Below are positions 42,225 through 51,214 of a stretch of DNA of 64,000 nt, piece by piece. The translations under genes and the position numbers were made by a program. Origin of the DNA: an uncultured Cytophagales bacterium (GTDB taxonomy: Bacteria; Bacteroidota; Bacteroidia; Cytophagales; Thermoflexibacteraceae); assembly GCA_938039675.1 (NCBI GenBank), contig CALHUI010000003.1:124001-188000 (forward strand). Reading direction: 5' to 3'. The notes under the pieces are model-generated. The model saw nothing but the letters and a program-made list of their open reading frames with translations, did not search any database and had not been told where the DNA came from. Positions within the stretch are counted from its first letter, which is position 1. Each line of letters begins with the position of its first letter.

Positions 42225-42623
42225 ATGAAGCCATTCATTAAAAGCCTGAGCCTTCTTACGCTCTTGTGTGCCGCTGTTATGGTACTGCTCGGTCTTTGGC
42301 AAGCAGAACTCATCGTGCCATATTCGTGGTACCTACTGGGATATTTTTTTGTTATAACGCTTCTGACCTACTACATGGTCTGTCAGAGCAACAAAGAACC
42401 GCTTGATTTCCCTAATTACACACTTGGCGCAACGGCTATTCGCTTGCTGATTTCAGCTATCATTTTGGGCGTTTTCTTTTGGCAAGTAAAAGACAAAGCC
42501 GCACGATGGCACTTTACGATTACTTTCTTCGTTATATATTTTTTGTTTACTGCTTTTGAAATTAAATCATTGATGGCTAAATTGCGCCAAAATTCCGGAA
42601 AGACGGATAAAAAAGATGCTTAA
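42225..42623 (+). CDS. Small membrane protein in the AtpI position
   Basis: A 132-residue protein with four hydrophobic segments and a charged tail (KLRQNSGKTDKKDA). Its place between the AtpZ-like gene and atpB, with an 8-bp overlap of atpB, matches the position of atpI or its Bacteroidota replacement. I cannot assign it by sequence alone. Confidence 0.75.
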   Translation: MKPFIKSLSLLTLLCAAVMVLLGLWQAELIVPYSWYLLGYFFVITLLTYYMVCQSNKEPLDFPNYTLGATAIRLLISAIILGVFFWQVKDKAARWHFTITFFVIYFLFTAFEIKSLMAKLRQNSGKTDKKDA

Positions 42624-43659
42624 AACTTTACGTAACCTACTGATAATTAGCAGTTTATTTGTATTTTCAAATGCTGCTTTCGCCAAGGGCAACAATCACG
42701 GAGATGATACTTTTTCGCCCAAAGATATGATTCTTCATCACATTGGAGATGCATACGATTGGCACTTTTTTGATTATTACAAAAGCGACGGGACAGTTGT
42801 GCATGTATCTATCCCGCTACCTGTCATTCTGATTACCGACGGACATTTGGATATTTTTCTGTCAAGCGAATTTCATCATGGCGAGCAACAAGTGATACGT
42901 GGCGACCGTGTTTATCGCCTCAATCATGGGCACATTGAGGAAGCCAACGGAAAAAAGGTTATTGACCTTTCGTTTACCAAGAACGTAGCTTCCATGTTTA
43001 TAGCCTGCATTGTACTGATTATTATTTTTACCTCTGTTGCAAAAGCCTATCAAAAGCGTCCGGGACAAGCACCAAGCGGTTTGCAGGCATTTATTGAGCC
43101 GATTATTCTGTTTGTTCGCGACGATGTGATTATTCCTAATATTGGTGAGAAGAAATACAAAACATATTTGCCCTACCTGATGACATTGTTCTTCTTTATT
43201 TGGATGAATAACTTGCTGGGGCTGATTCCAACCGGAGCAAACGCATCAGGTAACATTGCTTTTACGCTTACATTGGCAGCTTTTACCGCCATCATTACCA
43301 ATGTTTCGGGCAATAAAGACTACTGGAAGCACATTTTCGCAATGCCGGGTGTGCCCAAACCGATGCTGATTATCATGATTCCCGTAGAACTCATCGGCAT
43401 CTTGACCAAGCCGTTTGCACTAATGATTCGTTTGTTTGCCAACATTACCGCAGGACACATCGTTATCCTTTGCTTGGTAAGTTTCATCTTCATCTTTAAA
43501 AATGCAATTCTTGGTTTACCGGTAGGATTCGTGGTTGTTGCCATCACATTCCTCGAACTGTTTGTTGCTGCTTTGCAGGCATACATTTTCACCCTGCTTT
43601 CAGCACTATTTATCGGCTTGGCAATTGAAGAACACGAGCATCAAGAAGCTCACCATTAA
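42616..43659 (+). CDS. atpB: F0F1 ATP synthase subunit a
   Basis: The membrane stator subunit that forms the two proton half-channels. The 347-residue protein begins with a signal-like segment (IISSLFVFSNAAFAKG) and a long extracytoplasmic region (about 25-115) before the channel helices; such extensions are common in this phylum. The essential arginine is in PFALMIRLFANITAGHIVIL. Further helices follow to the C-terminus. It overlaps the preceding gene by 8 bp. Confidence 0.95.
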   Translation: MLKTLRNLLIISSLFVFSNAAFAKGNNHGDDTFSPKDMILHHIGDAYDWHFFDYYKSDGTVVHVSIPLPVILITDGHLDIFLSSEFHHGEQQVIRGDRVYRLNHGHIEEANGKKVIDLSFTKNVASMFIACIVLIIIFTSVAKAYQKRPGQAPSGLQAFIEPIILFVRDDVIIPNIGEKKYKTYLPYLMTLFFFIWMNNLLGLIPTGANASGNIAFTLTLAAFTAIITNVSGNKDYWKHIFAMPGVPKPMLIIMIPVELIGILTKPFALMIRLFANITAGHIVILCLVSFIFIFKNAILGLPVGFVVVAITFLELFVAALQAYIFTLLSALFIGLAIEEHEHQEAHH

Positions 43660-43708
43660 TCCTTGGAGTGATTTACTCAATTTTATATACCTCTAACTTT
43701 TATCACAC

Positions 43709-43957
43709 ATGTTGTCTAACATTCTTCTGGAAATGACTGGCACTACAGGCGCGCTGGGCGCAGGTATTGGTGCAGGTATTGCAGTTTTGGGTGCCGGTTT
43801 GGGTATTGGCCGTATTGGTGGCAGTGCTGTTGAGTCTATGGCTCGTCAGCCTGAAATGGCTGGCCGTATTCAAACTGCTATGCTGATTTCAGCAGGTCTT
43901 ATTGAAGGTGCCGCTCTGTTTGCCATTGCGGTATGTTTCATCGTGGGCAACACCTAA
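43709..43957 (+). CDS. atpE: F0F1 ATP synthase subunit c
   Basis: An 82-residue two-helix proteolipid that makes the rotor ring. Helix 1 carries the glycine-rich packing motif (GAGIGAGIAVLGAGLGIG), the loop MARQPEM contacts the central stalk, and helix 2 has the ion-binding Glu66 in LIEGAALFAI. The Glu is followed by Gly rather than Thr/Ser and there is no Na+ motif, so protons are the likely ion. A strong hairpin follows before atpF. Confidence 0.95.
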   Translation: MLSNILLEMTGTTGALGAGIGAGIAVLGAGLGIGRIGGSAVESMARQPEMAGRIQTAMLISAGLIEGAALFAIAVCFIVGNT

Positions 43958-43970
43958 GACTAACTAAAGA

Positions 43971-43999
43971 AAGCCGTCGGCAGTCAGTGCAGACGGCTT
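43971..43999 (+). terminator. Hairpin between atpE and atpF (attenuator or stability element)
   Basis: AAGCCGTC (43971-43978) pairs with GACGGCTT (43992-43999) across 13 nt and is followed by CTTTG. It could cause partial termination or protect the atpE message, raising subunit c relative to the rest. Confidence 0.65.
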
Positions 44000-44059
44000 C
44001 TTTGTCCTGATTGGTTAGAGAAATGTATTTGTGATTTTGACCTAAAAACCTATACGATA

Positions 44060-44554
44060 ATGGAATTAGTTACTCCCGGCTTAGGCCTGATTGTCTGGAC
44101 AAGTTTATTTTTCTTAATTGTACTTTTCCTGCTGAGAAAGTTTGCATGGAAGACTATTTTGGACAGCATTGACGAACGCAATAAATCAATTGAAGATGCG
44201 CTGAAGGCTGCCGACCGTGCACGTGCCGAAATGGCGCAACTGAAAAATGAAAATGAGGCATTGTTGCAAGAAGCCCGCGCTGAGCGCGACAAAATGCTGC
44301 GTGAGGCTAAGGCTGCCGCTGACCGCCTGATTAATGAGGCACATGAAAAAGCAAGTGCAGAAGGTCAGCGCTTAATCAAACAAGCACAAGAAACCATCAA
44401 TAACGAGAAGAACGCGGCACTGACTGAGGTAAAAAATCAAATTGCCACGCTTTCTTTGGAACTGGCAGAAAAAGTGCTTCGTGCCAAATTGAGCGACCGC
44501 AGCGCACAAGAAGAGCTGGTAAAAGAATACATCAAAGACCTGAAAGTAAACTAA
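44060..44554 (+). CDS. atpF: F0F1 ATP synthase subunit b
   Basis: A 164-residue stator stalk protein: one N-terminal TM helix (GLIVWTSLFFLIVLFLL) then a long continuous coiled coil (about 30-150) with the usual DRARAEMAQLKNENEALLQE heptad pattern. It lies 102 bp after atpE, beyond a hairpin, and 4 bp before atpH. Confidence 0.95.
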   Translation: MELVTPGLGLIVWTSLFFLIVLFLLRKFAWKTILDSIDERNKSIEDALKAADRARAEMAQLKNENEALLQEARAERDKMLREAKAAADRLINEAHEKASAEGQRLIKQAQETINNEKNAALTEVKNQIATLSLELAEKVLRAKLSDRSAQEELVKEYIKDLKVN

Positions 44555-44558
44555 CGCG

Positions 44559-45116
44559 ATGTCAGAATTTAAAGTAGCATCCCGATACGCCAAATCGCTG
44601 GCAGGTCTTGCACAGGAAAAAGGCGTGCTGAACGAGGTGCACCAAGATATGGTGCTCTTTGCAAAAGTATGTGAAGAGAATAGAAGCCTCCGCTTATTGT
44701 TGCGCAACCCGATTATCAACCGCGACATCAAGCTCAGCATCATCCGCAAAATATTCGGTTCACATGTGAACCCGCTGACTATCAGTTTCTTTGAAATCAG
44801 CGTTCGCAAGCACCGCGAGGATATGTTGGAGTCTATCGCTATAGAGTTTCACAAACTTTATAATCGGATGAATAACATCGAGCAGGGGCATTTAGTAACG
44901 GTCATCCCACTGAACAATGAACTTTTGCATCAGTTTCAGCAGGAAGTTCGCCGCATAGCAGGCAAAGAGGTGGAACTGAAAGTGACAGTAGATCCGGAAC
45001 TGATTGGCGGTTTTGTACTGACCATCGGCGATAAGCAAATAGACGACTCTGTTCGCAGCCGTCTGAACGATTTGCGCAAAGCGTTCAGCTATAACCCTTA
45101 CATCAAAGAATTATAA
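44559..45116 (+). CDS. atpH: F0F1 ATP synthase subunit delta
   Basis: A 185-residue subunit that joins the peripheral stalk to the top of F1. The N-terminal six-helix domain opens with ASRYAKSLAGLAQEKGVL and the C-terminal part has LKVTVDPELIGGFVLTIGDK, the classical OSCP/delta signature. It follows atpF by 4 bp. Confidence 0.95.
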   Translation: MSEFKVASRYAKSLAGLAQEKGVLNEVHQDMVLFAKVCEENRSLRLLLRNPIINRDIKLSIIRKIFGSHVNPLTISFFEISVRKHREDMLESIAIEFHKLYNRMNNIEQGHLVTVIPLNNELLHQFQQEVRRIAGKEVELKVTVDPELIGGFVLTIGDKQIDDSVRSRLNDLRKAFSYNPYIKEL

Positions 45117-45149
45117 GTTTTGCATCTAATATCTTAAGCATATACAATC

Positions 45150-46730
45150 ATGGTTCAGATTAGACCTGATGAGGTTTCAGCAATATTGAGAGAGCAACTC
45201 TCAAACTTTAAAACCGAAGCCGAACTCGAGGAAGTCGGTACGGTATTGCAGGTAGGCGACGGTGTTGCCCGTATTTATGGTTTAACAAAAGCACAATCCG
45301 GCGAATTGTTGGAGTTTTCCAATGGCTCGCAAGGCTTAGTGCTGAACCTAGAAGAAGACAACGTAGGTGCTGTAATTTTGGGCGACTCTACCGGTATCAA
45401 AGAAGGTGATACGGTAAAACGTACTCGTAAAATTGCCTCTATCCGCGTAGGTGAAGGCATGTTAGGCCGTGTGGTAAATACATTAGGACAGCCTATTGAC
45501 GGCAAAGGCCCAATTACTGGCGAATTGTTTGAAATGCCGCTGGAACGCAAAGCACCCGGTGTTATTTACCGTCAGCCTGTAAACGAGCCACTGCAAACCG
45601 GTATCAAGGCTATCGACTCTATGATTCCTATTGGTCGCGGCCAGCGCGAGCTCATCATTGGTGACCGTCAGACCGGTAAAACCGCCGTTGCGATTGATAC
45701 CATCCTGAACCAAAAAGAATTTTACGATAAAGGCGAGCCTGTGTACTGTATCTACGTAGCCGTAGGTCAGAAGGCTTCTACTATTGCGCAAGTGGTTGCA
45801 GCTTTGGAAAAAGGCGGTGCTTTGCCTTATTCAATTGTTGTGGCTGCTTCTGCTGCCGACCCTGCTCCTATGCAGTTCTATGCACCGTTTGCGGGTGCTG
45901 CTATCGGTGAATATTTCCGCGATACCGGCCGCCCTGCACTGGTGGTTTATGACGATTTGTCTAAGCAAGCTGTTGCTTATCGCGAAGTATCGCTGCTGTT
46001 GCGCCGCCCCCCCGGCCGCGAAGCTTATCCCGGCGACGTATTCTATCTGCACTCTCGCTTGTTGGAACGTGCGGCTAAGCTGAACAAACAAGACGTAATT
46101 GCTCAACAAATGAACGACTTGCCTCCTTCGCTGCAAGGCAAAGTAAAAGGCGGTGGTTCTTTGACAGCTCTCCCTATTATTGAAACACAAGCGGGCGACG
46201 TTTCTGCTTACATCCCTACCAACGTAATTTCCATTACCGATGGTCAGATATTCCTCGAGTCTAACCTGTTTAACTCAGGTATCCGCCCGGCTATCAACGT
46301 AGGTATTTCGGTATCTCGCGTAGGTGGTGCTGCTCAAATCAAATCCATGAAGAAAGTAGCGGGTACGCTGAAGCTCGACCAAGCGCAGTTCCGCGAATTG
46401 GAGGCTTTTGCTAAGTTCGGTTCTGACCTCGATGCTGCTACCAAACTGACTATTGAGCGCGGTCGCCGCAACCAAGAAATCTTGAAGCAAGGACAGTTCT
46501 CGCCCGTACCGGTAGAAAAGCAAGTCGCCATTATCTACGCTTCTACCAACGGTTTGTTGGATAACATTCCCGTAAACCGCGTGCGTGAGTTTGAGCAACT
46601 GTACACTACGCAGTTGGAAGCTAACTATCCGGAAGTACTGAAAGGCTTAGCACAAGGTAAGCTGGATGATGAAATCACCTCTGTACTGAAAAAAGTAGCT
46701 GCCGATTTGGCAAAGGGTTTTGCAAAATAA
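45150..46730 (+). CDS. atpA: F0F1 ATP synthase subunit alpha
   Basis: A 526-residue non-catalytic nucleotide-binding subunit of F1. Key features: P-loop [13 protein letters not shown] (about residue 172), [20 protein letters not shown] and the signature [14 protein letters not shown]. Codon use is strongly of the highly expressed type in this gene. atpG follows 34 bp downstream; the beta (atpD) and epsilon (atpC) genes are not in the operon and must be elsewhere. Confidence 0.97.
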   Translation: MVQIRPDEVSAILREQLSNFKTEAELEEVGTVLQVGDGVARIYGLTKAQSGELLEFSNGSQGLVLNLEEDNVGAVILGDSTGIKEGDTVKRTRKIASIRVGEGMLGRVVNTLGQPIDGKGPITGELFEMPLERKAPGVIYRQPVNEPLQTGIKAIDSMIPIGRGQRELIIGDRQTGKTAVAIDTILNQKEFYDKGEPVYCIYVAVGQKASTIAQVVAALEKGGALPYSIVVAASAADPAPMQFYAPFAGAAIGEYFRDTGRPALVVYDDLSKQAVAYREVSLLLRRPPGREAYPGDVFYLHSRLLERAAKLNKQDVIAQQMNDLPPSLQGKVKGGGSLTALPIIETQAGDVSAYIPTNVISITDGQIFLESNLFNSGIRPAINVGISVSRVGGAAQIKSMKKVAGTLKLDQAQFRELEAFAKFGSDLDAATKLTIERGRRNQEILKQGQFSPVPVEKQVAIIYASTNGLLDNIPVNRVREFEQLYTTQLEANYPEVLKGLAQGKLDDEITSVLKKVAADLAKGFAK

Positions 46731-46764
46731 TTTTTGATTGACGACGTATTTAAGCATTTCAGCA

Positions 46765-47652
46765 ATGCCAAGTTTAAAGGAAGTAAGAAATAGAATCAAT
46801 TCGGTGCGCTCTACGCAGCAAATCACCAAAGCAATGAAAATGGTGGCTGCCGCTAAGCTACGCCGCGCACAAGATGCCATTATCCAAATGCGTCCTTATT
46901 CGCAACGCCTTCAAGGTATCCTGACCAATATTATGGCTACCGTTGAAGAACAATCGGCTAATGCGTTCTCTGAAAGCCGCACCGTACAAAACGTACTGAT
47001 TGTCTGTATTACTTCTGACCGTGGTCTGTGCGGGAGCTTTAATACGAACGTAATCAAGGCATGCAGCGCGCTGATGAACAGCAAATATGCCGCACAGCAC
47101 AAAGCCGGTCGCGTAACTGTTTTGACCATTGGCCGCAAAGGGCGCGATTTCTTCAAACGCAGAAACGTGCCATTAGTAGATAGCTTTACCGAATTGTTTG
47201 GTAAACTTTCTTTTGACCAAGTACGGCTGGCGGCAGAGTTCGCAATGGATGGCTTCCTGAGCAAAAAATACGATGCCGTAGAGTTGGTTTACAATGAGTT
47301 TAAGAACGTTGCGACGCAAATTGTACGCACGGTTGTTTATTTGCCGCTGCAACCTGCCGATGACCGTCCGGTTGTTGCCGAATCATCTACCGATTTTATC
47401 TACGAGCCTAATAAGGAAAGCATTGTGGCTGAGTTATTGCCTAAAACGCTGAAAATTCAGTTCTATAAAGCATTGCTCGAATCCAATGCTTCCGAACACG
47501 GCGCACGTATGACCGCCATGGACAAAGCAACCGAAAATGCAGGCGAGCTCCTCAAAGAACTGCGTCTGATTTACAACCGTTCGCGTCAGGCTGCCATTAC
47601 CAAAGAAATCCTCGAGATTGTGGGTGGTGCCGAGGCTCTTGCAAACGGATAA
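46765..47652 (+). CDS. atpG: F0F1 ATP synthase subunit gamma
   Basis: The 295-residue central rotor shaft. ATG at 46765 gives MPSLKEVRNRINSVRSTQQI, the normal N-terminal helix (with TKAMKMVAAAKLRRAQ), followed by CITSDRGLCGSFNTNVIK and the C-terminal helix ASEHGARMTAMDKATENAGE with YNRSRQAAITKEILEIVGGA. It closes the operon and is followed by a terminator-like hairpin. Confidence 0.96.
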   Translation: MPSLKEVRNRINSVRSTQQITKAMKMVAAAKLRRAQDAIIQMRPYSQRLQGILTNIMATVEEQSANAFSESRTVQNVLIVCITSDRGLCGSFNTNVIKACSALMNSKYAAQHKAGRVTVLTIGRKGRDFFKRRNVPLVDSFTELFGKLSFDQVRLAAEFAMDGFLSKKYDAVELVYNEFKNVATQIVRTVVYLPLQPADDRPVVAESSTDFIYEPNKESIVAELLPKTLKIQFYKALLESNASEHGARMTAMDKATENAGELLKELRLIYNRSRQAAITKEILEIVGGAEALANG

Positions 47653-47679
47653 ACCTAAGCTTATATCTTACATTTTCAG

Positions 47680-47706
47680 AAGCCTCTGCATTTGCGGGGG
47701 CTTTTG
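47680..47706 (+). terminator. Terminator after atpG
   Basis: AAGCCTC pairs with GGGGCTT (one G-T pair) about 30 nt after the atpG stop and is followed by TTGTGTTTT. This ends the ATP synthase operon. Confidence 0.7.
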
Positions 47707-47755
47707 TGTTTTCCCGCAAAAAACCTAAATTGTTTGCATCAAAATCCGCCGTCCT

Positions 47756-50143
47756 ATGTTCCGATTGCTTGGCAGTTGTTGCCTGCTTTGGCTGGTACTC
47801 AGCCTGCAACTGATTGCTCAAACCTCACAAATCCATTTTCTTTCAGGTATAGACAGAGAAAACCCTGTGCAGTGGGATTTTCAAATAGATAAAGGCAGAA
47901 AATCGGGCAGTTGGCAAAAAATCAATGTGCCTGCTTGTTGGGAAACCGAAGGTTTTGGCGAATACAGCTTTGGTACCGTGCCGTCTGATGAAAAAGCTGT
48001 TTACAAGCATCAGTTTATGGCATTACCGATTTGGCAAGACAAGCATATTAATCTCGTATTTGAAGGCGTTCTGACAGACGCAGAAGTCAAACTCAACGGA
48101 GTTAATCTCGGTACGCATCAGGGAGCTTACGAACGCTTCGTGTTTGATGTATCCTCACTGTTGAAATTGGGCACAACCAATGAGTTGGAAGTAGCGGTGA
48201 GTAAACGCAGTGCTAATGCTGCCATTGCACAGGGCAAAGTACCCATGTGGCTGTTTGGTGGCATTTACAAGCCCGTATATTTGGAAGTATTACCGCCTGT
48301 ACATATCACAGGTATGACCATTGAAACCCAAGCCGGCGGCTACTTGGCAGCGCAGATATACATCAACAAAAAAGAGAATGTACAAATAGTTGCCTATCTG
48401 CAAGATATGGAAGGGAAACCGGCGGGCACTCTCTTGCAGAGCAATATCAAGCCAATACCTGCGAATAACACCGCAGGGTTTCAGTTTACGGCAACATTTT
48501 CGGGTGTGCAGGTATGGTCTGATGAATTTCCACAGCGCTACCGTTTAGTAACAGAATTGCAAGATTCGCAAGGCAAAGTACTGCACCGAACTTCCCAAAT
48601 TGTCGGCTTTAGAACCGTTGCGGTCAAAAATGACGGGCTTTATATCAATGACAAAAAAATGAAGTTGCGCGGGGTAAAATACCGGGCGCATTGGCACGAA
48701 AGCGGTATCAGTGTCGGCAGGCAAATCAGTGAGTTAGACGGCCTGTTACTCAAAGAACTGAATGCCAATGCCTTATATAACCCCTTCCATCAGCCCGATG
48801 CTCATTTGCTCGATGTTTGTGATTCACTTGGATTGTATGTGATTTACACGGTTGTGGAAGGCAGTGCGCCTGCTGCCACCATTAGCCGCGATTTAAACCA
48901 TCCAAGTGTTATTCTGATGGCTGCCGACAGTCGCGGCAAACTGCCCGAAGGACGGCCTGCCATCAGTCCTGCCGATATGGAAGAGCTACCGATTCAATCC
49001 ATTAATGATGCCGTTTTTACAAAAGCATGGCAATCGGTAAATAACGGCAAACAAATGGGACTGTTTCTCTCATCTTTTGCCGATGAACTTGTAAAAGAGG
49101 ACGGAAAGCCTATTGAAAAGCCTTCTGCCAACGGAGGCATCGTAAACGCTTACAGAAATCGCAAGCCGGTTTTTCATGCTGTTGCAGAGATGTGGTCGCC
49201 CCTGCAATTGAGTACCGAAAGTGCCGATGGGCTTTTTTATGGAACGCTAACAGTTCATAATAAGTTTACTTTCACCAATTTGAACCGCTGTAAATTTCTC
49301 TGGCAACTTATAGATATCGCCAATCCATTAGGTAGTACTGTCAATTTGCGGATAGTTGAAAGTGGGATAGCAATTCCGCCAAACGTTGTGCCGGGAGTAA
49401 AGGATAAACTTCTGCTCAATTTGCCCGCTAATTGGCAGGAGCGCGACCTGTTGGCAGTAACAGCCTTATCGCCCATGGGTAGCGAAATTTATACTTGGCG
49501 TTTACCAATTACGACACAAGAGCGCAACATCCCGCAACTACTGCTTGGCGAGTTTGCAGAAACAACTGCACCTCAGAAAACAAACGACGGCTGGGAACTT
49601 ATCGGAGGCGATGTTGCCGTCAGCCTACATTCTTCGGGGCATATATCGGCAATCAAGGTGCAAGGTAAGCTGCTGAAAATTCATGGCATAGCACAGAGTG
49701 AAGCACCCCTTGGAACAGCCGATATACAGCAAGGAACAATTACCTTTCGTTATCCTGAATCTGCCGCAGTTCGTAGTATCAGCTATGCCCTGTCCGATGC
49801 GGGCGTGCTGCGTATTCAGTACACAGGTAAAGAAATTGCTTTTGCATGCGCTGAGTCATTCCATGAAGTAAGCGCATTTGCTGCCGGCCCTTTTCCCGAA
49901 GGGCAAATTAAAGGCCTGCCGATAGGTCTTTATCAACAAAAAACACCCTTGTACGAAGGCGATTACCGACAATTCTACTGGGCAAAGTTGCGTACTGCTG
50001 CCGTGCCAATCAGCATTATGACCACTTCCAATAATGTTATTATGCGCCTGTCGTCTGTCGGACAAATCCTGTTTATCAATGCTTCATTAGGAAAAGCAGG
50101 TATTCCTTCCGTAATAACCCTGTTTTTCAAAGCCGGCGAATAA
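47756..50143 (+). CDS. GH2-like beta-galactosidase family protein, probably catalytically inactive
   Basis: A 795-residue exported protein: signal peptide (LLWLVLSLQLIAQT), a GH2 sugar-binding domain (about 30-190, NVPACWETEGFGEYSFG, FEGVLTDAEVKLNGVNLGTH), an immunoglobulin-like middle domain (about 195-290), then a short TIM-barrel part (LRGVKYRAHWHE, LLDVCDSLGLYVIYTVV, NHPSVIL) and C-terminal beta-sandwich domains. In active GH2 enzymes the acid/base Glu follows NHPSVIxWSxGNE; here the sequence reads NHPSVILMAADSRGKLPEG, and I find no candidate nucleophile Glu in the usual place. It could be a carbohydrate-binding or structural relative. It is monocistronic, with marR 94 bp downstream. Confidence 0.75.
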   Translation: MFRLLGSCCLLWLVLSLQLIAQTSQIHFLSGIDRENPVQWDFQIDKGRKSGSWQKINVPACWETEGFGEYSFGTVPSDEKAVYKHQFMALPIWQDKHINLVFEGVLTDAEVKLNGVNLGTHQGAYERFVFDVSSLLKLGTTNELEVAVSKRSANAAIAQGKVPMWLFGGIYKPVYLEVLPPVHITGMTIETQAGGYLAAQIYINKKENVQIVAYLQDMEGKPAGTLLQSNIKPIPANNTAGFQFTATFSGVQVWSDEFPQRYRLVTELQDSQGKVLHRTSQIVGFRTVAVKNDGLYINDKKMKLRGVKYRAHWHESGISVGRQISELDGLLLKELNANALYNPFHQPDAHLLDVCDSLGLYVIYTVVEGSAPAATISRDLNHPSVILMAADSRGKLPEGRPAISPADMEELPIQSINDAVFTKAWQSVNNGKQMGLFLSSFADELVKEDGKPIEKPSANGGIVNAYRNRKPVFHAVAEMWSPLQLSTESADGLFYGTLTVHNKFTFTNLNRCKFLWQLIDIANPLGSTVNLRIVESGIAIPPNVVPGVKDKLLLNLPANWQERDLLAVTALSPMGSEIYTWRLPITTQERNIPQLLLGEFAETTAPQKTNDGWELIGGDVAVSLHSSGHISAIKVQGKLLKIHGIAQSEAPLGTADIQQGTITFRYPESAAVRSISYALSDAGVLRIQYTGKEIAFACAESFHEVSAFAAGPFPEGQIKGLPIGLYQQKTPLYEGDYRQFYWAKLRTAAVPISIMTTSNNVIMRLSSVGQILFINASLGKAGIPSVITLFFKAGE

Positions 50144-50236
50144 AACTGCTGATATTTTCGCAAGAAAAAATTCATAAGTGGTATGCAAGCATAATATTTT
50201 TGCTTACTTTTGACAGAAATACACGGTGGTATAGCG

Positions 50237-50731
50237 ATGAGTAAGCAAGACAACGATAAGAGAAAGCAATCCGTTGATTTCAGTGTAAAGGCAACATGGC
50301 TGGCAATAGCCAAGATGTATAACATGTTGGGGGCAGAGCATGGTATTACCCACTCAAACGGTTTCGTGTTGTTAAACATAGACAAAGAACACGGTACACC
50401 CGCAACTAAAATTGCCCCCCTGATGGGCATGGAAGCCCGTAGCCTGAGCCGTATGCTGAAAATAATGGAGGAAGAGGGAATGATTTATCGCCAACAGGAT
50501 GAAAAAGACCGCCGAAAAGTGCTGATTTGCCTGACCGAAGAGGGTAAAATTAAGCGGGAAGCCTCACGTCAGGTGGTAAAAGAGTTCAACAAACGAGTGC
50601 GAGAAGCAGTTAGCGAAGAAAAAATGCAGGTGTTTTTCGAAGTCATTGATAAAATCAATGAGGTGGTAGAGTCTTACAAAATGCCTACGCTCGAATTAGA
50701 CTTAGACGAAGAATCTTTAGCTTTTAAATAA
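50237..50731 (+). CDS. MarR family transcriptional regulator
   Basis: A 164-residue winged-helix regulator. ATG at 50237; the DNA-binding part shows LLNIDKEHGTPATKIAPLMG, SLSRMLKIMEEEGMIYR (recognition helix) and the wing DEKDRRKVLICLTEEGK. MarR proteins respond to small ligands and often control the neighbouring operon; here DUF2147 and a FadN-type enzyme follow with 1-bp and 53-bp gaps. A possible -7 box TACTTTTG sits at 50205-50212. By position it may repress fatty-acid degradation in response to acyl-CoA or fatty acids (inference). Confidence 0.92.
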   Translation: MSKQDNDKRKQSVDFSVKATWLAIAKMYNMLGAEHGITHSNGFVLLNIDKEHGTPATKIAPLMGMEARSLSRMLKIMEEEGMIYRQQDEKDRRKVLICLTEEGKIKREASRQVVKEFNKRVREAVSEEKMQVFFEVIDKINEVVESYKMPTLELDLDEESLAFK

Positions 50732-50732
50732 C

Positions 50733-51161
50733 ATGAGAATCCGTTTTTGGGGCCTCGCTGTTTGCATCATTTGGCTTTTGAGCAACTCCTCATTTAGCCA
50801 AGACATAGTCGGCAAGTGGAAAACTATTGATGACGCGGATGGAAAACCACGTTCTATTGTAGAAATTTACAAGCAAGGAGATAAGTATTTTGGTAGAATT
50901 GCTGAAATTTTCTACCGCGCCAATGAAACTCCCGACCCCGTTTGCGACAAATGCACCGACGACCGCAAGGGTAAAAAAATTATCGGCATGGTTATTATTC
51001 GCAATCTGGAAAAGAAAGGCAACGAATTTAGAGGGGGCGATATTTTAGACCCCAACAACGGCAAAATTTACGATTGCAAGTTGTGGGTTGAAAACGGCGT
51101 GCTGAAAGTACGCGGCTATATCGCTTTCCTTTACCGCACACAAAACTGGTACAAGCATTAA
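50733..51161 (+). CDS. DUF2147 domain protein
   Basis: A 142-residue exported protein: signal peptide (IIWLLSNSSFSQ), then the DUF2147 beta-barrel-like domain with DIVGKWKTIDDADGKPRSIV, CDKCTDDRKGKKIIGMVI, GGDILDPNNGKIYDCKLW and YIAFLYRTQNWYK at the end, which are the family signatures. The function is unknown; the fold is lipocalin-like in appearance. It stands between marR (1-bp gap) and the beta-oxidation gene (53-bp gap). Confidence 0.9.
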   Translation: MRIRFWGLAVCIIWLLSNSSFSQDIVGKWKTIDDADGKPRSIVEIYKQGDKYFGRIAEIFYRANETPDPVCDKCTDDRKGKKIIGMVIIRNLEKKGNEFRGGDILDPNNGKIYDCKLWVENGVLKVRGYIAFLYRTQNWYKH

Positions 51162-51214
51162 TAAGTTTCATTCATCTTCAATTAGACACGACGACCAATC
51201 ACCAACCAAACGAA

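Noticed and set aside
45150-47652. Missing atpD and atpC taken as an operon deletion
   Set aside because: Separate atpDC genes are normal in Bacteroidota, so their absence here is not evidence of loss.
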